DNA of 64,000 nucleotides from Bullera alba. Taxonomy: Eukaryota > Basidiomycota > Tremellomycetes > Tremellales > Bulleraceae. Location of the stretch: positions 1,860,001-1,924,000 of the forward strand of contig BCIX01000002.1 of assembly GCA_001600095.1 (NCBI GenBank). Direction: 5' to 3'. Made by a program: the position numbers and the translations under genes. Under the pieces are notes generated by a model. It was not told where the DNA came from. It ran no database searches and saw only the letters and a program-made list of their open reading frames with translations. Of this stretch, positions 12,256-22,591 are shown one piece after another. Positions within the stretch are counted from its first letter, which is position 1. The number at the start of each line of letters is the position of its first letter.

Positions 12256-14180
12256 ATGAGTGTTTTTCGCTTCCTCTCACCCAGCCGGCGGTCGACAGCT
12301 ACCTCCCCTGGACCGTCAAACTCCCGTAGGCGCCGCGATGACCAGCAGCAGTCCAAGCTCGATTTACGGCTTCCTTCCTACGGATGCGTCTTTATGACAC
12401 CTGATAACTCTCATCTGCCAGATATGGAGGGCCTTCGTGATAACGATAACGGGTCCGGACCGTCGACGAGACCGCGAATGGACAAAGAAGTCAGAGGGGA
12501 GCTGGAGGTGCAGCTGCCAGTGGGAATGGGCAGACGGCGCGTGAAAGCGATTCGAGTGGGATGGCAGACGGTAGTCGAATTGTCATTAAGTCCTGATCGC
12601 TTGAAAGAGAAAGACACGATATTCGAGAGGAAGACTGAGATTAGGGGCGGTAACTCTGAGGGTATCGTATTGGAAGAGGGCGTCCAACGGTATGTATTTG
12701 AATTATCGTTATTCTGGGTTGACAGAGACATATCGACAGATTTGACTTCACATTAATCATACCCGTCAACTTGTGCTCACATGATCGCCATGAAAATGGA
12801 GAGATTAAGCACTCTGTTTTTGCAGAGTTGATAGGATTGGAATCAACGAGCTCCTCTTCCACAAGGGATCATTCTCCCTATTCCACTACGCCAAAGTCTG
12901 GCAGATCCAACTCGCCTTTACGGTCCAGATCACCGGATTGTGAGCCGTATGGAGCTGCAAATCCAGCGTCACTCGCCTCAGCCTTATCTATGGCGATTAC
13001 GCGGCAGGACGACCATCTTCCCCCCGTTCCACCATACGAAGGCCAGGCGGCTGCGGTAGAGTGGCTTGTTGGGACGGTGAGAAAGGAGCGGTATTCAGAA
13101 CTCCTATACAACCCTCATCCGGATGGAGGTGTCACCAATCTCGACGTGGCAATCCGCAACTTCGTAAACGGCTTAGGCCCTTTCGATCTCCGGTTGCTCT
13201 CAGACTGCGTAAGCGTACGAAGCACGAAGACCTGTCTGCTGACCTTTACTCACAGTGGACGAATGGCGCACTGTTATACGCCACTATGTCAATCCCAGAC
13301 CCGTCCCCGGCACTCACGCTTTACTTGCTACGGGTCCAGTTGGTGCAGACACATTCAATCATTTCACCTCGTGATGATCCAGCAAGCACAAAGCCGACAG
13401 TCGTCACCAAGAACTTTACTTTGTTCACCAAAGGCTCTCGACCAATGCAGCCTCGGCCGTCGGACACAGCTCCTGCTTTATGGAAGGGGAGGGATGCAGG
13501 AGGCTCGGATGCGGCTGGCGTCACACTAGAAGCCACCGGACGAGTCCCGTACGATGATCAGGCAAGACCGTCATCGATGCCCAACATATCTACTCCGATC
13601 ACCGTGACGCATAAGCTGGTGGTTGAGCTGCTGTATTCTGTCTTGGGAGAGGACATCAAAGGTGATCAGCTGCCGGGCGGGGGACCTGGGATGGTCCGAG
13701 CGCTTGTGATCGAGAAACCCACTGTGATAGTGTCGTGCAACTTCACCCCCGAAGAGTTGCGCCTGCCAACTTGTAAGTCAATTCTTGAAAGCTGAACCGC
13801 CCAGGTGCTCAATCTCTCCAGATGGCTCTCTCGCGGCTGAAGACGTGTTTTCGCCATTGGCGACTACCTGCTCGATGTGCGGCAAGGAACCGCATGAGAA
13901 GCTATGCCTGACTTGCCCACCATCATCGATACCCCATCCACGTCATGATCATCCGCTAATATTGGTCAACAATCCAGATGGCATTTGCCCCGTTTGCGTG
14001 GTCGAGGTCGCACCGACGGGCATGGCAACGTGGGAGGCCTGTGCATGTGGCATGAGCACGGACTATCTACTGCAGAGATTGAAGCGGAGTAGTAATCTAA
14101 CGGTGAACACGGAAAGTGCGGAGGAGGATCAAGATGCTAGAGGTAGAAAGGTCGCCGCAGAACGAGGACGGACTATGTGA
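12256..14180 (+). CDS. Arrestin-like protein with C-terminal Cys-rich (CxxC) tail
   Basis: Four exons: 12256..12689, 12740..13208, 13256..13772, 13822..14180 (592 residues). The N-terminal region carries Ser-rich sequence, then beta-strand blocks typical of arrestin folds (RRVKAIRVGWQTVVELSLS, RFDFTLIIPVNL). The middle has NGALLYATMSIPDPSPALTL and LYLLRVQLVQTHSI; ITVTHKLVVELLYSV and EKPTVIVSCNFTPEEL belong to the C-terminal arrestin domain. Fungal alpha-arrestins act as adaptors between ubiquitin ligases and plasma-membrane transporters, but I see no PY motif, so the partner is unknown. The last exon adds a CxxC-x8-CxxC unit (CSMCGKEPHEKLCLTC), then CPVC and CACG. These could bind zinc. Confidence 0.7.
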
Positions 14181-14528
14181 TGTCAGGCCTAGCGGGTGGA
14201 CGAGCCGGGAGACGATTGAAGCAGGAGGATAAGGAGGAGTGAGAACGGACAGTGCTTTCTAACGCGGGATGCTAGTCCCGTCGCCGGTGTCGTGTAGAAG
14301 GTCGGTCAGACGTCAATTACTGATATCAGCCTGACAACCATGAAACAAATTCCCCGTGAAGTTGTATGTTCTTCTGGGAAGGAGATATTCCAGAGACAAG
14401 ACAGCGGGACATGCGATGTATCTTCAAGATGTAATGACGTTCATGACGTCTAGTAGGGATAATGTGCATTATCGTCCCTTGCATGACATACGTTCTCTCG
14501 TGTAATCGTCTAAGTCGTGGCACAGTCG
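14181..14528. other. Convergent 3' intergenic region
   Basis: A 348-bp gap between the stop codons of the arrestin-like and TBC genes. It presumably holds two 3' UTRs. No gene is seen. Confidence 0.4.
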
Positions 14529-16438
14529 TCAAATAGCTCTGCGCAGAAACAAAGCTACACTCTCATACCTCCTCATTACCTCTCCCAGCAACCCCTGGTT
14601 ATTCGAGACCATCCATTTTCGGAGCGTACGGCCGATCGACCACAAGCCTCGGTGTGACTTGACGCTGCGACTTGCCAATATGATACCAACCGCCAAAACG
14701 CCAATCGCGATGATCGTTCCGGTCTTGTTCGTTGGGAGATGGATTCCCTTCCGCCTTGTGACCTGGACCGGTTCTTCGTCCTCTTCATCGGGCTCCATAG
14801 CGCCAGGCTTCACGAGCTCCCCATGAGCTTTCTTCTCCAGTTCTCTCAGATCTGACGAGGTGCCATAAGTCAGAATGGTGCTGCTCTCGCCCATGACCTT
14901 GTTTCCGCGCATCACCGGGCCGTCCCATGGGTACTTCGCAAGGAGTTGATCTGTGAGTGCGAATATGTGACTGAGCGGAATGGATTCATATGGATTGGCG
15001 TCGTTATCCGTCTTTTCAGCCTCTGTCTTGCTCGGAGGCAGAGGGTTATCCGGTGTGTCGCTAAACAAGGGCGGTAGACGGGCGAACAGTGGATGAAGAA
15101 GGCTCGGGTCTTCCAGTGCCTCTGATCCAAGCTCCCGAGCCAACCGCATCATCTGAGGCTTCTTGATCACCAAGATCTACATGAAATCAGCCTTAAGCTC
15201 ATCTGGCACCTGAACCAGTGTGACTTACTGCTACAGCCAGATAGACGGCAGAAACAGGATTTCTAGCTAGGAGGAAGTCGAACAGTCTCTGAACCGGCTC
15301 CAGCGTGTCCACGTCATGAGAAAAGAGACATAGGATCCAGCTAAGAGCGAAGAACGGGAGTGTCGGTATTGGCGAGATTGTCGAAGAAAAGCGAGCTAGC
15401 TCGGGATCCGCAGCGTGCAGGAGGCGTTTCAACAATCTGCCCTGGTCAGCGGTATGCCACTGTCACGGACTTACTTGAGCAGCCCCATCATGGGCTCCAT
15501 TCCCCTCCCCATAGCATCTCTCACTCTATCAACGCTGACGACCTCTGCGCAGCGATGTAAGAGGGCCCACGCCGGGCTATTCCGATCGCGTGCGGCGGGT
15601 TCTCGAGACAGCTGGTCGAGATCAGGCCCCTCATTCGATTTATGGCTTGCCGTGCGGTCCAACTCATCTGTAGGTGTAGCCGCTCCGCTACTGAGCGCGC
15701 TGAGAGTTTTGCCATTGATCGAATTGGATCTCGACCGGTCTCGAGCCTCACGCCGGGACCGTGACCTAGACCTCGGCGACGGCGGCAGTGGTGGTAGCGG
15801 TATGAAGGTAAGGTATAACACTGACATGATGTCGTGAAACCCCTACTTTCCACAGATGATCAGCTTCGTGTATTACACCAGCTCAGAGATCTCGTACCTG
15901 AAAGTAGCTGAGAGAAGGATACAATCTCAGGACATGTACTATCAGCGATTGTAGATCCGCCTGCATCTCGAGCTTGCTGCCGGGCGGTAGACCTGGCATT
16001 AGTCTCTGCCCTAAGCTCAGTAACGCACCTTTCGGGTATGTAACAAAGGACCTCTTCGTATCGAGGAGGACTTGAGCCTCGTCAACATGGGGAGTGTCTG
16101 CGGGGCCGTCTTGTAATGCCTGGTCGGTGGTATGGCTGGAGGATCCCTCGGCATCAAGGTATAGGTCATTCAACCGGAGAAGGACAGGCCTACATCCTTG
16201 TTAGCTCAGTTTTTACAGTGGAATCAGCTACCTACCATGCCAGTCTCCGCATCTCATCTGTGCCGAATCCGCCAGGAAGCGCTGAGACATCTCGCAGAGC
16301 ACCGAGATCGTTATCGTTGATAGCCTGTTGAACGAGCTTTACGCGTCGACCGACCCATTCTGCTTGCCCGTGCTGGAGAAGCTCCAGCTTTTCGGAGTGA
16401 CCGACTGACCTTTCATCCGCCTGAATGTCAGCTACCAT
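14529..16438 (-). CDS. GYP8: TBC1D20/Gyp8-type Rab GTPase-activating protein
   Basis: Five exons: 16438..16236, 16189..15898, 15842..15475, 15436..15229, 15176..14529 (572 residues). The TBC domain shows the start block DEMRRLAWPVLLRL, the arginine-finger region LLDTKRSFVTYP and the glutamine-finger motif SYFQGFHDI. Another TBC block is TLPFFALSWILCLFSHDVD. A Ser/Arg-rich insertion separates the two halves. Near the C-terminus lies one hydrophobic segment (TGTIIAIGVLAVGIILA) followed by basic residues, as expected for the tail-anchored TBC1D20/Gyp8 group that acts on Rab1/Ypt1 at the ER. The start could lie a few residues upstream in another exon, since ATG at 16436..16438 directly precedes a CTGACATTCAG resembling an acceptor. 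The gene is divergent from MVP1 (245 bp). Confidence 0.8.
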
Positions 16439-16682
16439 CGTCTCCAGCTCCGACGCCCTCGATGGCTGTAAGGAGTCAGTAGGTATCTGTCGTATCTAGA
16501 GTACAAGATTGCTAGCTATTTGCCGTCTTCGGCTAAAATGCGCCGAGTCCGAAAGCACGGTGACGTTGCGTTGGGCTCAACCGTTCCTCTTGCTTCTGCA
16601 TACTGCTTACTCTACAGGGTACAGTACATCACACCTCTTGGTCGCGCGACGTGGGAGCTCGATCGAAGCTCACACTCCAGAT

Positions 16683-18832
16683 ATGTTCAACGCACCCCGC
16701 CGTATGGGCGGACCATTGTCCTCCTCCGCCTTTTTGTCCTCGAACCCATCGACTACTGTCGATCCGCTCGCGCAGAGCACGCCGAATCCAGGTGGAGGCT
16801 TCGGCGAGGTGGATCCCTGGTCCGCTGTGCCCAGTCCAGCTAGGTCCAGCACGCCCAGGAGAGATTCGGATGAGGCTGTGACTAGCACATCGCCGGCTGG
16901 CTTGAATGGCGATGCGACCGGCAACGTCGGTCTCAACGGCCTGATCAGTGAGTCGAGTCTCCTCCCGGTGAAACGGTATCTCACGCGATACAGACGATCC
17001 GCCCGCGCTATACCTCTCTCTTCTGGACTCTCTGGATCCCTCACCATCTGCCACAGTACCCCTATCCGCGGTGCACAGACTGCTGTCCAGCTCTGGACTG
17101 CCCGCGTCCACTCTGGAACGAATTGTGCACCTCACTGCTCGAGACTCGTCATTCCTGTCGCGATCAGAGTTCTTTGCCGCTCTCGGACTGGTTGCTCTGG
17201 CACAATCGAATGGTCTGGCAGCGGACGAGCTATCCATCGAGTCGCTATCGTCACAAGCGGCAAACTTGCCCTTGCCCAAAGTCAGCTTTGCTGAGCCTCA
17301 ACTTACGCCCGCAGCGCCGGAGACGCCAGGATTGACATCGCCATGGGACACGCGTCCGTCGGCTCTACCAGAATACACCAGTGCAGTCGAGTCAAGTCGG
17401 GATCAGACCGATCCAGAGAGTGGATATTGGAAGACATTGGAGCGAGTTGACGTCGCTCTGATCTCGGAGAAGGAGGGCTGGTTCTTGCAGAAATACAAGA
17501 TCGAGTCAGATGTGAGTGAGCTATCGGATAGGAGCAGGCTGACGACTAGAAACGGGGAGCTGGATCATTGTCTCGTCGATACTCTGATTTCGTATGGCTG
17601 TTGGATTGCCTCGTCAAGCGATACGTGAGTTCTCAGCGACAATGGCAGAAGCTGATGGTCAGCCTTTCCGATTGCTTCCCTCACTTCCGCCCAAACGTAT
17701 AGGACGTGAGTGCCTCTAACTGGAATTGAGCTGATCCATATAGCGGACGCGAGTTTCCTCGAGCAACGGAGGTATGTTTCTCGACATCGTGCTGAGCTGA
17801 TCTTTTCTAGAAAGGGTCTCAAGCGGTTCCTGAACATGCTGGTCAACCACCCGGTCACACGAGACGATGGTGCTCTAAACGTATTCCTGACAGAACCCAA
17901 CTTTGAGTCCTGGCGAAAGCGAGTAAAGGTGTCCACAGAGGAGGAATCTACGTCAAAGAAATTGACGCAAGCTCAAGAAATGGCAATTCCGACAGACCTA
18001 TCGCAGCGATTAACGCTATTACGGGAGTACTTGCCCAAATTGCTCAACTCGTATCAGAAGCTAGTGGTGCTCGCAGAACGGTCACTCGCCAGGTTACAGA
18101 GTGAAGCTGGAGACGAAAGCAGGATTGCAATGGCGTTGGGAACGATTAGCGAGGAGATGCCAAAGTGCTGCTACAAAGGCACACCGGAAGCAGGTGGCTG
18201 CTCGGCTTGTGCTGGAGTCAGTCGGGGCCTGAGCGATATCGGAGACAGCTGGGCCAAAGCAGCCGAGGAGAACGAGAAGAGGGTGAGTGAAATAAGCAAT
18301 GGCAATGAGCTGATGGTCAGGCACAATCTGTCCTGCTGGGCAGCATAGAAGCTTTGAAGACCCAAAGAGACCTCTACGTCGCTTTCCGGGATCTGTTCGT
18401 TCGACATGATAGTGAGTTGTGAATGACAATCAAGCTAAGCGGTTAGAACTGTCGAAAGACTCGGTCGATGCGTTGCTGAAAAAGGTCGAGACGAGGCAGA
18501 AGAAGGTCGAATCGCTCAAGTCGGCCCAGAAGCCAGGCTGGGATGTCGAAGTGGACAAGCTAGTGTCAGGTGAGCCAGCCACCGGGAGAGCAACGCTGAA
18601 ATGGTCAGCCAATGATCAGGACACTTCGACCATCTCTAATTTGAGATCTCGGCGGGTGTTCATCAGAGCGTGCATGTGGCACGAGCTGTCGGTAGTCTTC
18701 CACTCGAGGCAGAATGCGCAGGTAACGCTTGGTTGGAGAGAATTCGTCAAGGACCAATCAGAGGCGAACAAGGCGATGGGCCGGGTGTGGGAAGATCTGA
18801 CCGAGAGGATGACGAGGATGCCATTAGATTAA
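16683..18832 (+). CDS. MVP1: Sorting nexin MVP1 (SNX8-like)
   Basis: Nine exons: 16683..16947, 16994..17511, 17550..17624, 17663..17705, 17744..17771, 17811..18282, 18321..18411, 18447..18569, 18609..18832 (612 residues). The N-terminus (MFNAPRRMGG) and an EH-like helical region (DDPPALYLSLLDSLD to SRSEFFAALGLVALAQ) are followed by a PX domain with LSRRYSDFVWLLDCL, the phosphoinositide-binding core, and SLPPKRI. The C-terminal half is a BAR-like helical region ending in RRVFIRACMWHEL, a signature of MVP1. In yeast MVP1 acts in endosomal recycling and vacuolar protein sorting. Exon 5 is 28 nt and intron 7 only 35 nt. The gene converges on QCR6 with 119 bp between stop codons. Confidence 0.88.
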
Positions 18833-18951
18833 TCAGTTCATCGCTCGACGTGTATGATACACCCGGCCTCAGCCCGCATCTCTGCATGCAAGTTATATGT
18901 TTGTCCGCTGCTTTGGAGACCCTTGCGCTTCTCTATCGGTGCGGGCGAGGT

Positions 18952-19580
18952 TTAAGCCAGTTTCTTGAACAGTTTTGGTGCGGCGCAAGCCTGAGAATGT
19001 TGTCAGCACAACGTCCTATTTGAGACCATGACAACACTCACGTCGACGCAGTGCATCATGTGGAACAGCTCCTCGACGCAGTCCTCTCCGTGCCATCCCT
19101 TGCCGGCCTCGACCTTCTCCTGGCAGTGCATGAAATGCTTAGCTGGCTCCTTGCACTCGTTCTCCTCGCAGTCTTTTCTGATAGCTGGAGCTTGCTAAGA
19201 GGGACGTCAGACGCATGCTACAGATACATAGGCACGGCAATGACCTACGTCTTCTGGCTCTTCCTCCTCCTCCTCTTCTTCCTCGTCGGCAGCCTCTGGC
19301 TCCTCAGATTCTCCGGACTCCTCGGAATCCTCCTCCTTGTCCTCCTCAGCTGGAGCCTCGGCGTGAGCGCTATATGAAGCCTGTCAGTCTCCGTTCCTCA
19401 AGTGACCCGATGCCGTTTGTCGCTGTGTGTCGAGTGCGCCGAGTAGTATGACCTGAACACAAATGACGAAGTCACATGGGAGACGAGGTTGCTCATCACT
19501 TACGTTGGGACGAAAAACGAGGTAAAGGCCGAGAAGAAGGAGCCCGATCCTTGCTGCTGATCTGTGACCTGTGTCGACAT
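18952..19580 (-). CDS. QCR6: Cytochrome bc1 complex hinge protein QCR6
   Basis: A small multi-exon gene from 19580 (MSTQVTDQQQGSGSFF) to 18952 (APKLFKKLA). The middle exon encodes a long acidic run of Glu/Asp, then the conserved block IRKDCEENEC, HFMHCQEKVEAGKGWHGEDC and ELFHMMHCVD. The regularly spaced cysteines are the disulfide pattern of the ubiquinol-cytochrome c reductase hinge family. In the family this acidic subunit sits on cytochrome c1 at the inter-membrane face of complex III and helps cytochrome c docking. Exon 1 ends at 19504. The intron between exon 1 and the acidic exon (starting 19369) is about 134 nt, unusually long for this window, so an additional small exon there cannot be excluded. 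Confidence 0.87.
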
Positions 19581-20041
19581 TATGGCGGGGGAGAGAGAGT
19601 GCAGGTGGGTCGCGCTGTAGACACTGGATGTACACACTCCTGGGGTATACCTCGATGGAATTGACGAAACTCGATTGGAGAAGCGGGCGTCGGAACCAAC
19701 AGGGACGAAAGGAACGGGAGAATCAGTATCAATCCGGGTAATCGATCGGACCAAGCTAAAAATTGCCACGTCAAGTTGATACACGAAAACAAAGCGATTG
19801 TCTTCAAACCGCGCCAACTGGCAACTGCTCGTGTCATTCAAGCAATCTCTCATCTAGTGTACATCGCTCTAATGAGATACATGGCACTCGGTGCCGTCTA
19901 TGTCACCAGTAAAGTCGGCGTCGCCTTTATTATAAGTCTATCCAAAAGGAAGGTGGACGTTATCAATCGTCATTATAAAGGAAACCCAAAATGTCCAATT
20001 CGTTCAAGCTTTTGCGCTTCTGATCACCTTTTCTACCTGCC
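19581..20041. promoter_or_regulatory. QCR6 upstream region
   Basis: This 461-bp stretch lies between the QCR6 start and the 3' end of the PriA-like gene (both minus strand). It is more AT-rich than its surroundings (19900-19985) and has TATAAT-like strings on the minus strand near 19972-19981. I see no further gene. Confidence 0.35.
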
Positions 20042-20975
20042 CTACACAGTCAAGACGTGGAACTTCGACAATGGCACTTTCTGGCATTCACCATCGACGA
20101 TGGAGAAACCGGGAGCACAGGAGTCGATGATGCAAGCACCTTCCTGGCATCGGACCTGGTCGACATTGGGCAGGGAGGAGCAGTCCTGACCCATTCCTGG
20201 GCAGTTGCCGCAAGCGTAGAGGTTGGAAAGGACACTGAAGAGCAGTCAGTATACGAACACCGGGCAGAACGTTCAACATGATACTCACTCGGTGCAGGTC
20301 CACTGTCCGTCCTTCTGGCATCCTCGTTGATTGTACTCGCATCCAAGGACGGCCTCGAGCTGACCGAAGAAGCTGACGGTAGCGGCGTTCTTCTTGGCAA
20401 GCTTCTTGGTGTCGACAGCGGCGGCCTCGATAGCTCGCTTGTAGTGGCCAGGTGGCTTGCCGGATGGGTTGGGAGGAGGTGGGTTTGTGTCGGTCTTCTT
20501 GCATTGAAGGAGTTTACCGTTGTTGTGGTTGTGGTGTGGGTAGCCGATGATGAAAGTTCGCTTGCTCATAGCAGCCTCGTAGCCCGAGTCGCATTCGCAT
20601 CGCTTGGTCTGGGTGTTGTAGTCTGGGCAATGTCAGCGGTGAGCGGGGCAGGTTGGACTGAGAGTACTCACGTTGGTTGTGGCCGGAGCATTGACAAGAC
20701 TTGGACCAGTGGTCGAAGTGAGAGTTCTTGGAATCACCGCAGACACACTCCTTCTTGAGCAAGCTGAGCGTCTTCTTCCAGTGGTTTGGCTCGGAGAGTC
20801 CTGGTCGACATTGACAGTCGTACGGGTTTCGGGTCTTGTCGAGCGAACACCATCCGAAGAAGGTCCTGTCCTCGAGATCGGCAGTAGACGCCTCGGCGTT
20901 GGCGACGGGGGTAGGGGTAGCAAGAGCCAGTGGGGTGACAGCGAGGAGGGTGACGAGGAGAGATCTGAAGAGCAT
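20042..20975 (-). CDS. PriA-like cysteine-rich secreted protein
   Basis: Three exons: 20975..20672, 20622..20289, 20234..20042 (276 residues). The start MLFRSLLVTLLAVTPLALA is a clear signal peptide, which is why this ATG is preferred over an upstream in-frame extension. The mature part contains many cysteines in short units such as CQCRPGLSEP, CVCGDSK and CQCSGHNQ. The C-terminal module (NCPGMGQDCSSLPNVDQVRC then EGACIIDSCAPGF) resembles the repeat of the basidiomycete PriA family, which is secreted and often abundant in developing or stressed cells. Function is unknown. A TATA-like element lies about 130 bp upstream. Confidence 0.72.
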
Positions 20976-21102
20976 TTTGGAAGGCAGAGTTTTGGTGAGG
21001 AGTTTTGTGGATAGTGGGGAGTAGGATACAGGACTGGACTGGACGAGCACAGAAGGCTTTGTGGGAACAATGATGGGTGCATCTCTCGACCCGGCTCGGA
21101 CT

Positions 21103-21108
21103 CTTATA
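21103..21108 (-). promoter_or_regulatory. TATA-like element of the PriA-like gene
   Basis: The minus strand reads GGTATAAGAG here, about 130 bp upstream of the ATG at 20975. Placement and sequence fit a TATA box of a strongly expressed secreted-protein gene. No experiment supports it. Confidence 0.4.
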
Positions 21109-21680
21109 CCACCCAAGGTCTGTTGCGTCCCAATCGCTCTGATCAAAGTTTCTTTGACACCGGAAGACGTTCGTAACACGGGAAGTCTACGTACCGGACC
21201 CTAAGCCGGAAGGCTCTGAGGAGGTGGTGGATCTCGCAGAACCAAGGACCCCAGTTCTGAGGTTTCGGGTGACTATGCTGTAGTCTGCTGTAACCACGCT
21301 GTCCGACCATGTCATCGAATGGGTCGGGCGAGGGCGACAGCAGCAGGTTACAGCTGGTTACAGGCAGCAATTCATTCGTCTCGGACTCGGTCTCGGATGA
21401 GGTGGTCTATAGTCTATGAATATGAATGATCTGTCCTGGATCTGTCCCGTTCCCTGTCCATCTTCGTCCGGCCCGAACTAGGCACGTGCAGCTCAAGCGT
21501 ACGAGCAGAGCGCCTCCCCTTGCTCGGACTAACCCTCGACTTAAGCATGTGTCCACGGCGTTGGGAGACTGAGACATGCATCGGTTCTACCAAGCAACGT
21601 CCAAGCAGGTCCAAGCAGACCAGAGCAATTTCCCGGCAGCTGTTCCTGCAGGTCCATGTGGTTCCTGCAAATCCGCGCGA

Positions 21681-21708
21681 GATCTCCCAGGATCTCCCCT
21701 GATCTCCC
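21681..21708. repeat. Three GATCTCCC copies at exact 10-bp spacing
   Basis: GATCTCCC begins at 21681, 21691 and 21701, one DNA helical turn apart. The array lies about 235 bp upstream of the ECM15 start. It could be a phased transcription-factor site or a chance micro-duplication. Confidence 0.6.
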
Positions 21709-21944
21709 GGCTTATCTGACGCCGTGGATGACGACTCGGGAAGCTCGGCAGCACTAAAATCCAGGTTAATTAACGGGAACCCGGAATGTCAGGGAACAAC
21801 CAGGGAGCGGCGGTGACCGCCTTGCCGGACACTACGACAAACTCCCTGCGATCCCCTCTAATCTCGCTCCGCCAATTCCCTACCGCCTGGCTCCTCGCTT
21901 TCATCTCATTTGACGCATAAGCTGCCGAGCCTGACCAGATAGAC

Positions 21945-22552
21945 ATGAATCCATCACCCTCAACCTCATCCGAGATGTATGCCGTAGCGGACTGTGAGTG
22001 CACTTTGTCTCGGTGTCTAACGGCTAGCTCATGCCGCCCGTCCTCGGCCTGTAGTCTGCCTCATACCGATGGGCCTACCTGTGCCCTCGGTCGGACCCCA
22101 GATCGCAGAGTGCCAGAGAGTGCTGGAGGAGAGCGGACTTGAATACACGGTATGTCTCGGAGCGGGAGGTTCAATTTGTAACCAGGTTCCTGAAGACTGA
22201 CTCGCGTGGCATACTCTAGCTTCAGTAGGTCCAAGTTTGGCTCGCTCGTCGCTGACGACAGTGGATACGGGACAAACCTCGAGGGTCCTTGGGACAAAGT
22301 GATGAAGGTGAGCGGACCGAGATCCAGGTGTACTATACGTCACTGACATCCCCAGGCCATTGGCGACTGCCATGCTGCCGTACATGCCATGGGGACGCCA
22401 AGGATAGCTGTGAGTGTCTCGCGAACGACCGCCCTCTTATCCTCATTCCCTAGACGGACATCCGTATCGGCACGAGGACCGACAAGGAGATTACGTCTGG
22501 AGGCAACGCTGGCAAAGTCGCCCGAGTCGAGGACATCCTGTCAAAGAAGTGA
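21945..22552 (+). CDS. ECM15: ECM15/UPF0045 (MTH1187-like) family protein
   Basis: Six exons: 21945..21993, 22055..22149, 22220..22224, 22262..22307, 22356..22409, 22454..22552 (115 residues). The joined protein contains the family blocks ADFCLIPMGLPVPSV, IAECQRVLEESGLEYTLHG, YGTNLEGPWDKVMKAI, MGTPRIATDIRIGTRTDK and a short C-terminal helix. Members form small ferredoxin-like tetramers; bacterial and yeast relatives have been reported to bind thiamine or related ligands, but the cellular role is poorly known. The length fits the family. The third exon is only 5 nt and restores the codon frame and the conserved LHGYGTN motif. The gene converges on the TKL kinase with only 39 bp between stop codons. 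Confidence 0.85.
22220..22224 (+). other. Five-nucleotide coding micro-exon of ECM15
   Basis: CTTCA is flanked by an upstream intron ending CTCTAG and a downstream 37-nt intron (22225..22261) starting GTAGGT with a CTGAC branch site. Including it gives EYT-LH-GYGTN in frame. Without it no acceptor in the region has the right phase. Confidence 0.75.
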
Positions 22553-22591
22553 AATGCATGGCTACAGTGATTGTGACTATGATACAACAAG

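Larger units (their letters stand above)
20976..21944. promoter_or_regulatory. Divergent intergenic region, PriA-like / ECM15
   Basis: A 969-bp divergent gap. Apart from the TATA-like site and the phased GATCTCCC repeat annotated separately, I see only short CAG/CTG-rich and GGTCC-type strings (21600-21660) and no gene. Confidence 0.4.

Noticed and set aside
19378..19503. Extra QCR6 exon inside the long first intron
   Set aside because: The candidate frame (TSYYSAH) lacks a convincing donor. It is left as a possibility only.
19776..20189. 137-codon plus-strand frame
   Set aside because: It overlaps the end of the PriA-like gene and has AT-rich, unbiased codons.
21015..21179. N-terminal extension of the PriA-like protein
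   Set aside because: The signal peptide begins exactly at ATG 20975, and a TATA-like box lies inside the extension.
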